Position numbers and translations under genes: made by a program
Part shown: piece after piece, positions 14,669 to 22,181 of the stretch
Numbering within the stretch: the stretch's first letter is position 1
How the letters are laid out: every line of letters starts with the position of its first letter
Assembly: GCA_034434335.1 (NCBI GenBank)
Contig: DAOTZS010000161.1
Span: 1 to 22,181, forward strand
Source: DAOTZS01 sp034434335
Lineage (GTDB): Bacteria; Chloroflexota; Anaerolineae; CG2-30-64-16
Length of the DNA stretch: 22,181 nt
Reading direction: 5' to 3'
Notes under the pieces: generated by a model
The model's input: only the letters and a program-made list of their open reading frames with translations
What the model was told of the DNA's origin: nothing
The model's database searches: none

Positions 14669-16774
14669 TTATGGGATGCACAGCTTCTGGCCAATGAAGA
14701 TCATATTTGGATTGGTGATCCCATTAGCAGCCATCAGGGCATCCAGTGTTACCCCATACCAGGCGGCCAACCCCGACAGGGTCTGCCCTTTCTGCACCAC
14801 GTGCCAGTAGCGGCACCCTGGCGGCTGTGGCCCAGGCTGGCGGTCATAGAACTTGACGCGCACGCACTCGAGCTTGGGCGGCCAGCTCACCGTGACCACC
14901 TGAGAAGTGGGGCCCACGGGCACCCACCCCTCCTGCTCGGTGACGGAGACCTCGTACTTGCCGGGGTTCAGGTTGCTGAAGCGGAAGTAACCCAGGCCGT
15001 CAGTGGTGGCAGTCTGGACCTCACCGGTGGCCAGCTCCTTGGCCGTGATGACAAAGCCGGGCAGCCCCACGTTGCCCTGGCGGTCCAGCTTGTAGCCGTC
15101 AATGCAGATGTCGCGCGCCACCTGCTTGTTGACGAACTCAACCTGAGAGCAGATCTTCTCATCGCTGGGCACTACCTCTACAATATACTTGGTTGGCGTC
15201 AGAGGTGCCCAGCCCGGCTGCATCTCTTCCCACACCTCATACTTGCCGACAGGCAGATTGTCGAAGCGGAAGTAGCCAGTGCCGTCGGTAAGCTGGTGCA
15301 TGTATTGGCCTCCGCCCACCGGCTGGAGGGAGATATTCCAGCCGGGCAATCCGACCTGGAGGTCATCACGTTTGTAGCCCTCGATGCAGCCACGCGGCGA
15401 GCGGTTGCGGAAGGTAGGCACCTGGGTGCAATACTTGCCACCGGTGATATTGACCACCACCGAGTCAGGCGTAATCGGTGTCCAGCCCACCTTATGCTCC
15501 ACTTCAAACACCCACTTGCCCAGGGTCAACCCGTTGAAACGGTAATACCCGCGCGGGTCAGTGGTGGTGGTCATCCGCATGGTGGGATCGTCCTGCGGAT
15601 AGGCTGTCACCGTCCAGCCCACCAGCCCGACGCCGTTCTCATCCACCTTATATCCTTCGGCGCACAGGTCAGGCGGACGGTTCTTGAAGCGCACCTGCAC
15701 ACACTGATCCCCAGGCTGAGTCAGGGTGACTTCAAAGGAGGCAGGGGTGATCGGTGTCCACCATTGCTGGACCTCTTCCCATACCTTCCAGGTGCCCAGG
15801 GTCAGATTGGAGAAGGTGAAGCTGCCGTCTTCTGCGGTCTGAGTGGTGAAGGTCGGCCCACCCCCGACCGGCTGAGCGAAGATCTTCCACCCCGCGAGGC
15901 CCCGGTGCTGCTCATCAACCTTGTAACCTGTAATGCAGGTGGTCGGTTGCAGCTCGTTCTTGAACTCGACCCGCGCGCAGTCGTTGTCATCCCAGGCCGC
16001 ATGGACGGCAACGTTAACGCTGGTAGGGCTCAGAGGCTTCCACGGGTAGGGGACCTCTTCGCTCACGATATAGTTGCCCGGAGTCAGGCCATCGAAGCGT
16101 GCCGTACCCGTCTCATCGGTATACTTTTCGGGATCGGTCACGCCGACGAGTTTGATCTTCCAATTCTGGACCGGGTAGCCGTTGGCGTCCACCTTGGTAG
16201 CGATGATACAGCCCAGCGGCTCCAGCTTGAAGCGCACGGCATAGCAGGTGCCGTGCCCGTAGGCCAGCTCCACCGAGAACTCGGCAGGGGTCACCGGCTT
16301 CCAGGAGTCGGGCACCTGAACCCGGAAGGTCCACAGGCCAGGTGTCAGATCACTGAAGCTGAACATCCCGTTGGGGTCGGTCTTGGTGGCAATCCCAGGC
16401 TGATTATCCGTCTGAGCCACTACCTGCAGCCCGGCAATCCCCTTGTGCTCCTTGTCAATCACCTGGCCGGTGACGCAGATACCGAGGCTGCCGTTAGCAG
16501 GGGGAGGCGCAGAAACGCTGGGGATACACAGCTTCTGGCCGACCAGGAGAACGTTGGGATTCGCCAGATTGTTGGCAGCAGCCAGCTGGCTGACTGTTAT
16601 GCCGTACATAGCTGCGATGGCGCTGGCCGTCTCATTAGGCTGTACAACATGGATGGCTACACAGGTGACTGTGTCGAGATTGGTCGCTCCACCGGCTGGT
16701 ACGAATAACAGTGCGAGAAGGAGAAGGCCCACCACTGCTGCAGTGTAGAAGGGCCATCCAGGTTTAGTCTTCAT
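14669..16774 (-). CDS. Secreted LysM protein with six Cys-paired Cna-B/SdrB-like repeats
   Basis: About 701 residues. A signal or anchor helix (residues 9-27) is followed by LysM domain 1 (about 41-84, HVVQPNETASAIAAMYGIT to GQKLCIP). Six beta-sandwich repeats of ~95 residues of the Cna-B/SdrD-B kind come next, then a C-terminal LysM (last ~46 residues). Repeats share the plan C-x-x-GYKVD...G..GW.I, DG.G.F.F..L..G.W.V.EE....W.P.TP, and a second Cys in a CxxVxFKN-like strand. Each repeat therefore has one Cys near each end, suggesting a disulfide per repeat. LysM binds peptidoglycan; Cna-B modules act as stalks. The ATG 16774 has AGGAG 7 bases upstream; GTG 16780 is too close to it. No sortase motif is present. 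Probable cell-wall stalk or adhesin; function not proven. Confidence 0.88.
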   Translation of the reverse strand: MKTKPGWPFYTAAVVGLLLLALLFVPAGGATNLDTVTCVAIHVVQPNETASAIAAMYGITVSQLAAANNLANPNVLLVGQKLCIPSVSAPPPANGSLGICVTGQVIDKEHKGIAGLQVVAQTDNQPGIATKTDPNGMFSFSDLTPGLWTFRVQVPDSWKPVTPAEFSVELAYGHGTCYAVRFKLEPLGCIIATKVDANGYPVQNWKIKLVGVTDPEKYTDETGTARFDGLTPGNYIVSEEVPYPWKPLSPTSVNVAVHAAWDDNDCARVEFKNELQPTTCITGYKVDEQHRGLAGWKIFAQPVGGGPTFTTQTAEDGSFTFSNLTLGTWKVWEEVQQWWTPITPASFEVTLTQPGDQCVQVRFKNRPPDLCAEGYKVDENGVGLVGWTVTAYPQDDPTMRMTTTTDPRGYYRFNGLTLGKWVFEVEHKVGWTPITPDSVVVNITGGKYCTQVPTFRNRSPRGCIEGYKRDDLQVGLPGWNISLQPVGGGQYMHQLTDGTGYFRFDNLPVGKYEVWEEMQPGWAPLTPTKYIVEVVPSDEKICSQVEFVNKQVARDICIDGYKLDRQGNVGLPGFVITAKELATGEVQTATTDGLGYFRFSNLNPGKYEVSVTEQEGWVPVGPTSQVVTVSWPPKLECVRVKFYDRQPGPQPPGCRYWHVVQKGQTLSGLAAWYGVTLDALMAANGITNPNMIFIGQKLCIP

Positions 16775-16953
16775 GGTCACGCTCCTCTCTCAGAGAAAGA
16801 CTTCTCGGCAACGGCCCCTTCCCAAAGGTCCTCAGCTGGGTATAAAAACAAGCTCCCATGGGCAGCTCTGGTGACCCAGGAGGAGTTCTTGGTAGGGAGC
16901 CAACGTCAGGCGCTTCTGAAACCTGGACCGGCATGCGGTGCTTACTGCTGACA

Positions 16954-16970
16954 GTCCCTCACCTCCTTTC
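16954..16970 (-). promoter_or_regulatory. Orphan consensus Shine-Dalgarno in the gap between the LysM genes
   Basis: The minus strand reads GAAAGGAGGTGA (16959-16970), an unusually complete match to the anti-Shine-Dalgarno tail of 16S rRNA, yet no annotated gene starts next to it. Seven bases after AGGAGG there is a CTG at 16954 that opens a 40-codon frame ending at 16832 with no recognisable similarity. The nearest ATG (16934) is 27 bases away and its 58-codon frame runs into the start of the downstream LysM gene. It may mark a leader peptide or be chance. Confidence 0.3.
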
Positions 16971-17012
16971 TTTCTCGCAACGCGCGGACTCAAAGAGTAC
17001 TTAGTGAGCAGG

Positions 17013-17050
17013 CCAGCGTTGGTCCACCCTGCTGCGCGGGCCAACGCTGG
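17013..17050. other. Long stem-loop downstream of the second LysM gene
   Basis: CCAGCGTTGG (17013-17022) and CCAACGCTGG (17041-17050) form a 10-bp perfect stem around an 18-base GC-rich loop, 20 bp past the stop codon of the minus-strand LysM gene. There is no T-run after it, so it is an RNA-stabilising or weak terminator structure rather than a classic intrinsic terminator. Confidence 0.5.
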
Positions 17051-17069
17051 TCAAGCCATCGTTGCTGGC

Positions 17070-18728
17070 TTACGGATTGGCCATGCACAACTTCTGCCCC
17101 ACATAGATCAGATTCGGGTTAGCCAGGTGATTGCGCTCCATGATTGCTGCTATGGTGGTATGGTATCTAACCGCCAGCCCGGAAAGGGTATCACCAGGCA
17201 CAACAGTATGCCAGACGCACTCTTGAGTTGGAGATGGATCAAGCACCACCACCTCACCACCATCGCACGGCACCGAGAGGCGCTGGCCCACATAGATCAA
17301 GTTGGGGTTGGCGATCTGGTTCTTGGCGGCCATGGCAGCCACAGTAGTGCCGTAGCGAGCAGCAATGGAAGCCAGAGTGTCGCCTTTCTGCACGATATAT
17401 ACACACGGTGGCGGCGGCACTACGCCACAAGCCACCAACTTGATGGCATCCAGATTCACATCGAGCTCGCGGCCGGTGGTACCCCACTTCTTCCAGGCCC
17501 GCACTGCCACGACGAGCTTACTGCTCGGCGCCTGGAACCTGACACTGTAAGAAGCCATCTCACCGGGGGCAGTGCGCAGATAGATATTGTCCCAGGGCAG
17601 CTCCACCCAGTTGGTAATGTCTGCCTCGCTGGGATCACTATCCGCCGGCGCATAGCCCCACTGCACCCGATAGCGATAGCGATCCTCGTACGAATGGTCG
17701 TCGCGTTCACGCATCATGCCGAAGAGGGAGAACTCGTAGGTAGCGCCCTTAGTCAGCCCCCCTACCACCTGATAGATGCCGGCATAACGGTCGGGGTCAG
17801 AGGCGGCCAGCCCCAGGGTGTTGATCTCGATTAACTGGCCGTGCGCACCATCCTTGATGACCGGTGCCCACATCTCGTCGTAGAAGCCGTAAGCCGCACG
17901 CCCGCCGTTATTGAAGGCCGTCCACCCCTTGCCCACGCCGTTCACGAAGCCATCCTCAAAGCTCCCATTGACGAGATAGTTGGCGCCTCCACACACAGCC
18001 GGCGGAGGCGGCACCACCGCTGGGCCAGGCAGTACCACGACCGGCGGCTTCACTGCCAGCCCAAAGAGGCTGATGGCATCCAGGTTGACGTCTACCTCCC
18101 GATATGGAGTTCCCCACTTCTTCCAGACACGGATGAAGATTGTGATCTTGTCGGAAGGAGCAGTGAAAGTGGTGCTGAAGCTCTGAAGACCAGTAGGAGA
18201 GGTACGAGGATCAATCTTGTCCCAAGGCAGCTCCACCCAATTGCTGACCTTAGTCCAGTCCGAGGAGCCGTCGGGGGTGTAGCCCCACTGTACGCGATAG
18301 CGATAGGGATCCTCAGCGGGGTTCGGGTCGCGTTCGCGCATCAGGCCCCGTAACTTGAACTGATAAGTCTTGCCTTTGACGACCGTTACCGTCTGATAGA
18401 TGCCGGCATAGCGGTCGGCTTCCGAAGCGGCATACTGCATGGTGCTGAGTTCGATCAGTTGGCTGTGGGAACCGTCGGCCACCACCGGCTGCCACTGGTC
18501 ATCGAAGAAGCCGTAGTCAACGGTGCCACCGTTGGTGAAGCAACCCCACCCATTGCCGACCATACCGCATCCAGGCACATAGGTGAAACCGGCCTCGAAG
18601 TTCCCATTGACCAGCAGCTCCTGTTCTGTCACTGCCAGGCCACTGGCGCTCACCAGGGTCAGACTGGCCAGTAAGGCCAGAGCTATCGCCCCTGCCACCA
18701 GGCGTTGCCTGCGAGTTGATGCTTTCAT
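17070..18728 (-). CDS. Secreted protein with two jelly-roll-like domains and two C-terminal LysM domains
   Basis: A 552-residue protein. The signal peptide is MKASTRRQRLVAGAIALALL onward to about residue 30. Two similar ~190-residue domains follow: the first runs from LLVNGNFEAGF to DVNLDAISLFG, the second from YLVNGSFEDGF to DVNLDAIKLVA. Shared blocks are GTVDYGFFDDQW / GRAAYGFYDEMW, DRYAGIYQ, RYRVQWGYTP / RYRVQWGYAP, NWVELPWD and VWKKWGT / AWKKWGT. This 'NGxFE ... VDxV/DAI' plan resembles CBM4/9-type carbohydrate-binding jelly rolls. A proline-rich linker joins them. The C-terminus has two LysM domains (YIVQKGDTLASIAARYGTT and HTVVPGDTLSGLAVRYHTT). The start has AAGGAGG about 6 bases upstream. 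It probably binds wall or extracellular glycans; no catalytic domain is seen. Confidence 0.88.
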   Translation of the reverse strand: MKASTRRQRLVAGAIALALLASLTLVSASGLAVTEQELLVNGNFEAGFTYVPGCGMVGNGWGCFTNGGTVDYGFFDDQWQPVVADGSHSQLIELSTMQYAASEADRYAGIYQTVTVVKGKTYQFKLRGLMRERDPNPAEDPYRYRVQWGYTPDGSSDWTKVSNWVELPWDKIDPRTSPTGLQSFSTTFTAPSDKITIFIRVWKKWGTPYREVDVNLDAISLFGLAVKPPVVVLPGPAVVPPPPAVCGGANYLVNGSFEDGFVNGVGKGWTAFNNGGRAAYGFYDEMWAPVIKDGAHGQLIEINTLGLAASDPDRYAGIYQVVGGLTKGATYEFSLFGMMRERDDHSYEDRYRYRVQWGYAPADSDPSEADITNWVELPWDNIYLRTAPGEMASYSVRFQAPSSKLVVAVRAWKKWGTTGRELDVNLDAIKLVACGVVPPPPCVYIVQKGDTLASIAARYGTTVAAMAAKNQIANPNLIYVGQRLSVPCDGGEVVVLDPSPTQECVWHTVVPGDTLSGLAVRYHTTIAAIMERNHLANPNLIYVGQKLCMANP

Positions 18729-18835
18729 GATTGCCTCCTTGACGAATCAGATCGGCAGGGCGAGAAGCAATTCCTCCCTCCACCGATACGAGCGGCAAAC
18801 CTGCTTGTCTATCAATGTACCAATTGACCAGGAGC

Positions 18836-18864
18836 ATTATAACACATGTGCTGCGCGAGCGCAA
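18836..18864 (-). promoter_or_regulatory. Extended -10 promoter of the LysM/jelly-roll gene
   Basis: The minus strand has a perfect TATAAT (18836-18841) preceded by TGT (extended -10) and, 17 bp further up, TTGCGC (18859-18864). This predicts a leader of about 100 nucleotides. Just upstream lies AAGTA-TATT-TACTT (18876-18889), a possible operator. From 18890 to 19153, between this promoter and the end of the lysA-dapF gene, I see no gene, terminator or clear repeat. Confidence 0.6.
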
Positions 18865-19153
18865 CACCGAAAACGAAGTATATTTACTTGTTGAGAAAAA
18901 GGGGGAAGTCAGTCCGCCCCACCCTGAAGCCATCAGGCTACGAAGAGATAGGGGCGTACAGCCGGGCGCCCTATACCGGTCGCCAGCCTCGGAGAGGCTT
19001 TCACTTTGCTGCTTGCCTATAGGGGCCTTTGGCTCCGCCCCATGCCGCGGGGTAGATGGACGGCTTCTAGCCTCTGGCGGACCAGGTTAGCCACACATCT
19101 AACATTCTCAACCCACCAATTAAGACGTTGTATCGCCGCCAGAGATACGCCTT

Positions 19154-21523
19154 CTATAAGTCTGCCACGCTGGAAATTACCCGCACCCATCCGGCACACA
19201 CGGGCTCCACCATGCCCACCAGGCTCGCTGACCAGTCAGCGCCGATCTCGACCACCATCTCCCCTCCCGGCATCTGCACAGTGACGGGACTGGCGCAGCG
19301 ACCGGTGCGGATGGCCGCGGCCGCCACCGCACAACTGGAAGTGCCCGATGCCAACGTGTATCCTGCGCCCCGTTCCCAGATCTCCATCCGTACCCGGTGG
19401 TCATCTATAACCTCGGCAAACTGCACGTTGGTCCGCCGCGGGTAGAGGGGCAGTCGTTCCAGCTCTGGCCCCCAACGTTGTGCCAACTCCGCCGACAGGC
19501 TCCCCAGCTCACGGGCTGTTTCGGCAGGCTGAGCATCCAGAAACACAACACAGTGCGGATTACCTACCGTGACAGCAGTGATACGCCACACGCGGCCGGC
19601 CACGGTGAGCTCTTCTTCCACTACTTCGCGGGGCGGACCACTCACGGGAATGGCCTGGCTATGGAAAGAGACCTGCCCCATTTCCAGGCGGATGCGTGAG
19701 CCGGACGGGTCCAGCACATGGGCCAGGACCAGCCCGCCTGGGGTATGGATGACAAAATCGGGGCCGGCCGGCAGCCGGCGATCCCAGAGGTAGCGGGCAA
19801 AGATGCGCACCCCATTGCCGCTCTTCTCAAATTCCTGGCCATCGGGGTTGAACAGGCGCAGCCCAAACGGCCGCTGATCCCCTTGAACTCGCTCTGCCAG
19901 CGGTCCCGTCCCCTGATCGGACGCACCCTGTGCCCCTGGCCCGCGCGGTACAGCCGGTCCCCACAGGACTCCATCCCCACCAACCCCCCGATGGCGGTCA
20001 CACAAATAGCGTACCTGCTCCGGCGTGGGCGGCTGATGCCAGTCGGCTGCATCGAGCACGATGTAGTCATTGCCCAGAGCATGATACTTATAGAAGGGCT
20101 TCAGGTAACCCCATGGCAGGCCAGCGAAAGGATCGGCGTCGGGCCGGGAGAGCGCATGGATGGTGACGGCTGAGCTGTCTGGGATGGCATCCTCGCCCGC
20201 CTCCAGGGGCAGATCGCGTGCTGTCAGGTCGTCGTACGTTTCTCGCCGCTGGATCACCCGAGCCCGACCTTCGCCAACCAGCACCACTGCCGGCCGGGTG
20301 ACCAGGTTGTAGTTGCTGGCCATCGCCAGGGTATACGCGCCGGCCATGGGCACCGCCAACAGGTCGCCGGGACGGAGCTCAGGCAGCTCAATATCACGGA
20401 TCAGGATGTCGCCCGATTCACAGAACCTGCCGGCGATCGTCACTACTTCTCGCCGCGCTTCTTCTTGTCGCCGTCCAGGACGAATTGCTAATGCCGTGTA
20501 GGAGGCCCCATACAGTGCAGGGCGGATATTGTCGGCCATGCCGCCGTCCACCGAAACGAAGGTGCGCACACCCGGCACATGTTTGCGCGCCCCTACCTGA
20601 TAGAGGGCCACTCCTGCCCGGGCCACCAGGGAACGGCCAGGCTCGAGCACCAGATGAGGCAACTCCAGGCCATGAGCCTGACACGCTGCTATAACCGCGC
20701 CACAGAGAACCTCCAGATAGAGTTCTAGAGGCGCGGGCGGATCGCTCTCGGTCATTGGCACACCCCAGCCGCCTCCAGGGCTGAGCTCGCGCAACTGGAA
20801 GCCGTGCCGCTCGCGCATGAGGGCTGCGAACTCGATTACCCTGGATGCGGCTGCTGCCAGAGCCTCCGGCTCATAGATTTGCGAGCCAATATGGGTGTGG
20901 AGGCCGGCCAGAACCAGGCCGGGCAAGCGGAGCGCCATGGTGACAGCCCGTTCGGCATCCCCGCTGGCAATGGAAAAGCCGAATTTGGTATCCTCGTGTC
21001 CGGTCTGGATGTGGGAGTGCGTATGGGCCTGGATACCTGGGGAGAGGCGCAACCAGATGAAGGTAGGCCGGGAGGCAGCCGGGGCCATCTCTGCCAGCAT
21101 GGCCAGTTCGTCGAAGTTGTCCACCACGATGCGCCCAACGCCGGCCGTCAGCGCTTCGGCCAGCTCGGCCTGCGATTTGTTGTTGCCGTGAAAGTGGATG
21201 CGCGCGGGCGGGAAGCCTGCCTTCAGGGCCACATGAAGTTCACCACCCGATACGACATCCAGCCCCAGCCCTTCCTGGTTGAAAAGTTGGGCAAGGGCCA
21301 GGCACAGGTAAGCCTTCGCCGCATAAGTCACCTCTGAACTGCCCGGGTAGCAGCGCAGGAGCAGGTTGCGGTAGGCCCGCGCGCCTTCACGCAGAGTGGT
21401 CTCGTGGAAAACATAAAGCGGGGTGCCGAACTGGCGGGCCAAGGCCGAGGCCGCACACCCCCCCAGCCACAGCTCCCCCGCTTCATCCAGCCGGGTACCC
21501 AAAGGCCATAACCGTTCGTCCAT
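19154..21523 (-). CDS. LysA-DapF fusion: diaminopimelate decarboxylase joined to a DapF-like epimerase domain lacking both catalytic Cys
   Basis: A 789-residue two-domain protein. Residues 1 to about 440 are a fold-III PLP decarboxylase of the LysA type: Schiff-base lysine K70 (VTYAAKAY), HTHIGSQ, GGGWG, LEPGRS, CESGD and GAYTLAMASNYN. LysA turns meso-diaminopimelate into lysine. Residues about 475-785 are a DapF fold: KYHALGNDYIVLD, NPDGQEFEKSGNGVR, GNPHCVVFLD, RRTNVQF and WERGAGYTLASGTSSCA. In DapF the acid/base pair is Cys in CGNG and Cys in ACGTG; here these are Ser568 and Ser726, and the usual GET before the second is GYT. So the epimerase half may be inactive, altered in substrate, or a distinct clade. 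The ATG lies 7 bp after the tsaD stop with no strong ribosome site, suggesting translational coupling. Confidence 0.9.
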   Translation of the reverse strand: MDERLWPLGTRLDEAGELWLGGCAASALARQFGTPLYVFHETTLREGARAYRNLLLRCYPGSSEVTYAAKAYLCLALAQLFNQEGLGLDVVSGGELHVALKAGFPPARIHFHGNNKSQAELAEALTAGVGRIVVDNFDELAMLAEMAPAASRPTFIWLRLSPGIQAHTHSHIQTGHEDTKFGFSIASGDAERAVTMALRLPGLVLAGLHTHIGSQIYEPEALAAAASRVIEFAALMRERHGFQLRELSPGGGWGVPMTESDPPAPLELYLEVLCGAVIAACQAHGLELPHLVLEPGRSLVARAGVALYQVGARKHVPGVRTFVSVDGGMADNIRPALYGASYTALAIRPGRRQEEARREVVTIAGRFCESGDILIRDIELPELRPGDLLAVPMAGAYTLAMASNYNLVTRPAVVLVGEGRARVIQRRETYDDLTARDLPLEAGEDAIPDSSAVTIHALSRPDADPFAGLPWGYLKPFYKYHALGNDYIVLDAADWHQPPTPEQVRYLCDRHRGVGGDGVLWGPAVPRGPGAQGASDQGTGPLAERVQGDQRPFGLRLFNPDGQEFEKSGNGVRIFARYLWDRRLPAGPDFVIHTPGGLVLAHVLDPSGSRIRLEMGQVSFHSQAIPVSGPPREVVEEELTVAGRVWRITAVTVGNPHCVVFLDAQPAETARELGSLSAELAQRWGPELERLPLYPRRTNVQFAEVIDDHRVRMEIWERGAGYTLASGTSSCAVAAAAIRTGRCASPVTVQMPGGEMVVEIGADWSASLVGMVEPVCAGWVRVISSVADL

Positions 21524-21530
21524 AGTTAGC

Positions 21531-22181
21531 TCACAGGCCAGAGTCCTTTACCAGGGGCAGGGCGAGATCGGGTTCGACGTCGAAGTCCATCGCTGAGGGG
21601 CCATCGCGCAGCAGCCGGTAGTGACCCGCCGCGCCTACCATGGCCGCATTGTCGGTGCACAGAAAGAGGGGTGGGATCGAGACCGGGACCGGGAGCCGTG
21701 CGGCCATGGCACCCCGCAAACTACGGTTGGCCGCCACCCCGCCACACACACAAACCCTGCTCACGCCAAAAGCCTGAGCGGCATCGGCGGTTTTACTGAC
21801 CAACACATCAACCACAGCAGCCTGGAAACTGGCTGCCAGATCCCGCACCATCTCTGTCGGCAGGGTTCTACCTGCGTCTGGTGCGACGGTTCGCCCAGGG
21901 GAGCCAGGCTCCTGACCATCTGCCGGTGGAGGGCTATCGGCCAGCGCGCGCACCTGACGCAACACCGCCGTCTTGAGCCCGCTGAAGCTGAAGTTGAAGC
22001 GATGCTCGGGCTGGATGGCATAGTTGGACAAGGCGCGTGGGAAGTCGAAAGCGGCCGGGTTGCCCCCTTCAGCCGCACTCTGGATGGCCGGCCCGCCCGG
22101 ATACCCCAGGCCCAGCAGCCGGGCCACCTTGTCGAACGCCTCGCCGGCCGCATCATCCAGGGTGGCCCCCAGCCTTTGGTA
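21531..22181 (-). CDS. tsaD: TsaD (tRNA N6-threonylcarbamoyladenosine transferase), C-terminal part, cut by window end
   Basis: 216 residues of the C-terminal half of the ASKHA-fold TsaD/Gcp/Kae1 protein, which with TsaB and TsaE transfers threonylcarbamoyl to A37 of ANN-decoding tRNAs. The frame is open to the window edge: residues YQRLGATLDDAAGEAFDKVARLLGLG (landmark TLDDAAGEAFDKVA) run in from 22181. Further signatures are GYPGGPAI, FNFSFSGLKTAV, CGGVAANRSLR and LCTDNAAMVG, which hold nucleotide and metal contacts in the family. A Pro/Gly/Asp-rich segment of about 25 residues (around 21870-21945) interrupts the helix after the FSGLKTAV block and is not usual. A GTG at 22127 is an internal valine, not the start. 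It is co-oriented with and 7 bp upstream of the lysA-dapF fusion. Confidence 0.95.
   Translation of the reverse strand, partial: YQRLGATLDDAAGEAFDKVARLLGLGYPGGPAIQSAAEGGNPAAFDFPRALSNYAIQPEHRFNFSFSGLKTAVLRQVRALADSPPPADGQEPGSPGRTVAPDAGRTLPTEMVRDLAASFQAAVVDVLVSKTADAAQAFGVSRVCVCGGVAANRSLRGAMAARLPVPVSIPPLFLCTDNAAMVGAAGHYRLLRDGPSAMDFDVEPDLALPLVKDSGL

Noticed and set aside
14666..16708. A 680-codon open frame on the plus strand opposite the LysM stalk gene
   Set aside because: It lies antisense to a gene with clear LysM and repeated beta-sandwich domains; its own translation is His/Gly/Leu-rich without recognisable domains, typical of a GC-rich shadow frame.
18890..19153. Possible tRNA or small RNA in the gap between LysM and lysA-dapF genes
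   Set aside because: No T-loop GGTTCGA-type block, no acceptor stem pairing and no promoter-terminator pair found.

Overview
This 22.2 kb window is GC-rich and densely coding. It looks like a chromosome segment of a Gram-positive-like or monoderm bacterium, most plausibly a member of the Chloroflexota (Anaerolineae-like). The reasons are a RibX/RibY-type riboflavin ABC transporter behind an FMN riboswitch, secreted LysM and Cna-B-like proteins, many palindromic dispersed repeats between genes, and the style of the MiaB and UvrA sequences. The phylum is an inference from family knowledge; no rRNA or marker search was possible.

Layout. Positions 1-334 hold one copy of a ~175 bp nested-palindrome repeat. 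A SufR-like iron-sulfur regulator (minus) is divergent from a plus-strand cluster: YjbQ family enzyme, PAP2 membrane phosphatase and a secreted tandemly duplicated protein of unknown function (1333-4495). Tail to tail with this lies a minus-strand operon, permease (ribX), lipoprotein binding protein (ribY) and ATPase (4536-7295). It is preceded by a perfect-palindrome terminator, an FMN riboswitch and a good sigma-70-type promoter (7302-7583). A stretch of palindromic repeats (about 7700-7940) separates it from uvrA (8134-11142). A multi-hairpin element follows, then a coiled-coil protein built from 42-bp in-frame repeats (11442-12458), a second copy of the ~175 bp repeat, and miaB (13105-14577), which ends in a bidirectional terminator.

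The right third is all minus strand. It holds two secreted LysM proteins, one with six Cys-paired Cna-B-like repeats and one with two jelly-roll-like domains, then a bifunctional LysA-DapF fusion gene translationally close to tsaD, which runs off the window end.

How the genes work together: the clearest unit is the riboswitch-controlled importer, where FMN is inferred to stop transcription before the permease gene. The LysM proteins probably sit in the cell wall, and the LysA-DapF product would make lysine from DAP. The DapF half, however, has serine at both positions where the catalytic cysteines normally lie. UvrA, MiaB, LysA-DapF and TsaD each carry an extra low-complexity, Pro/Gly/charged insertion, which looks like a lineage habit.
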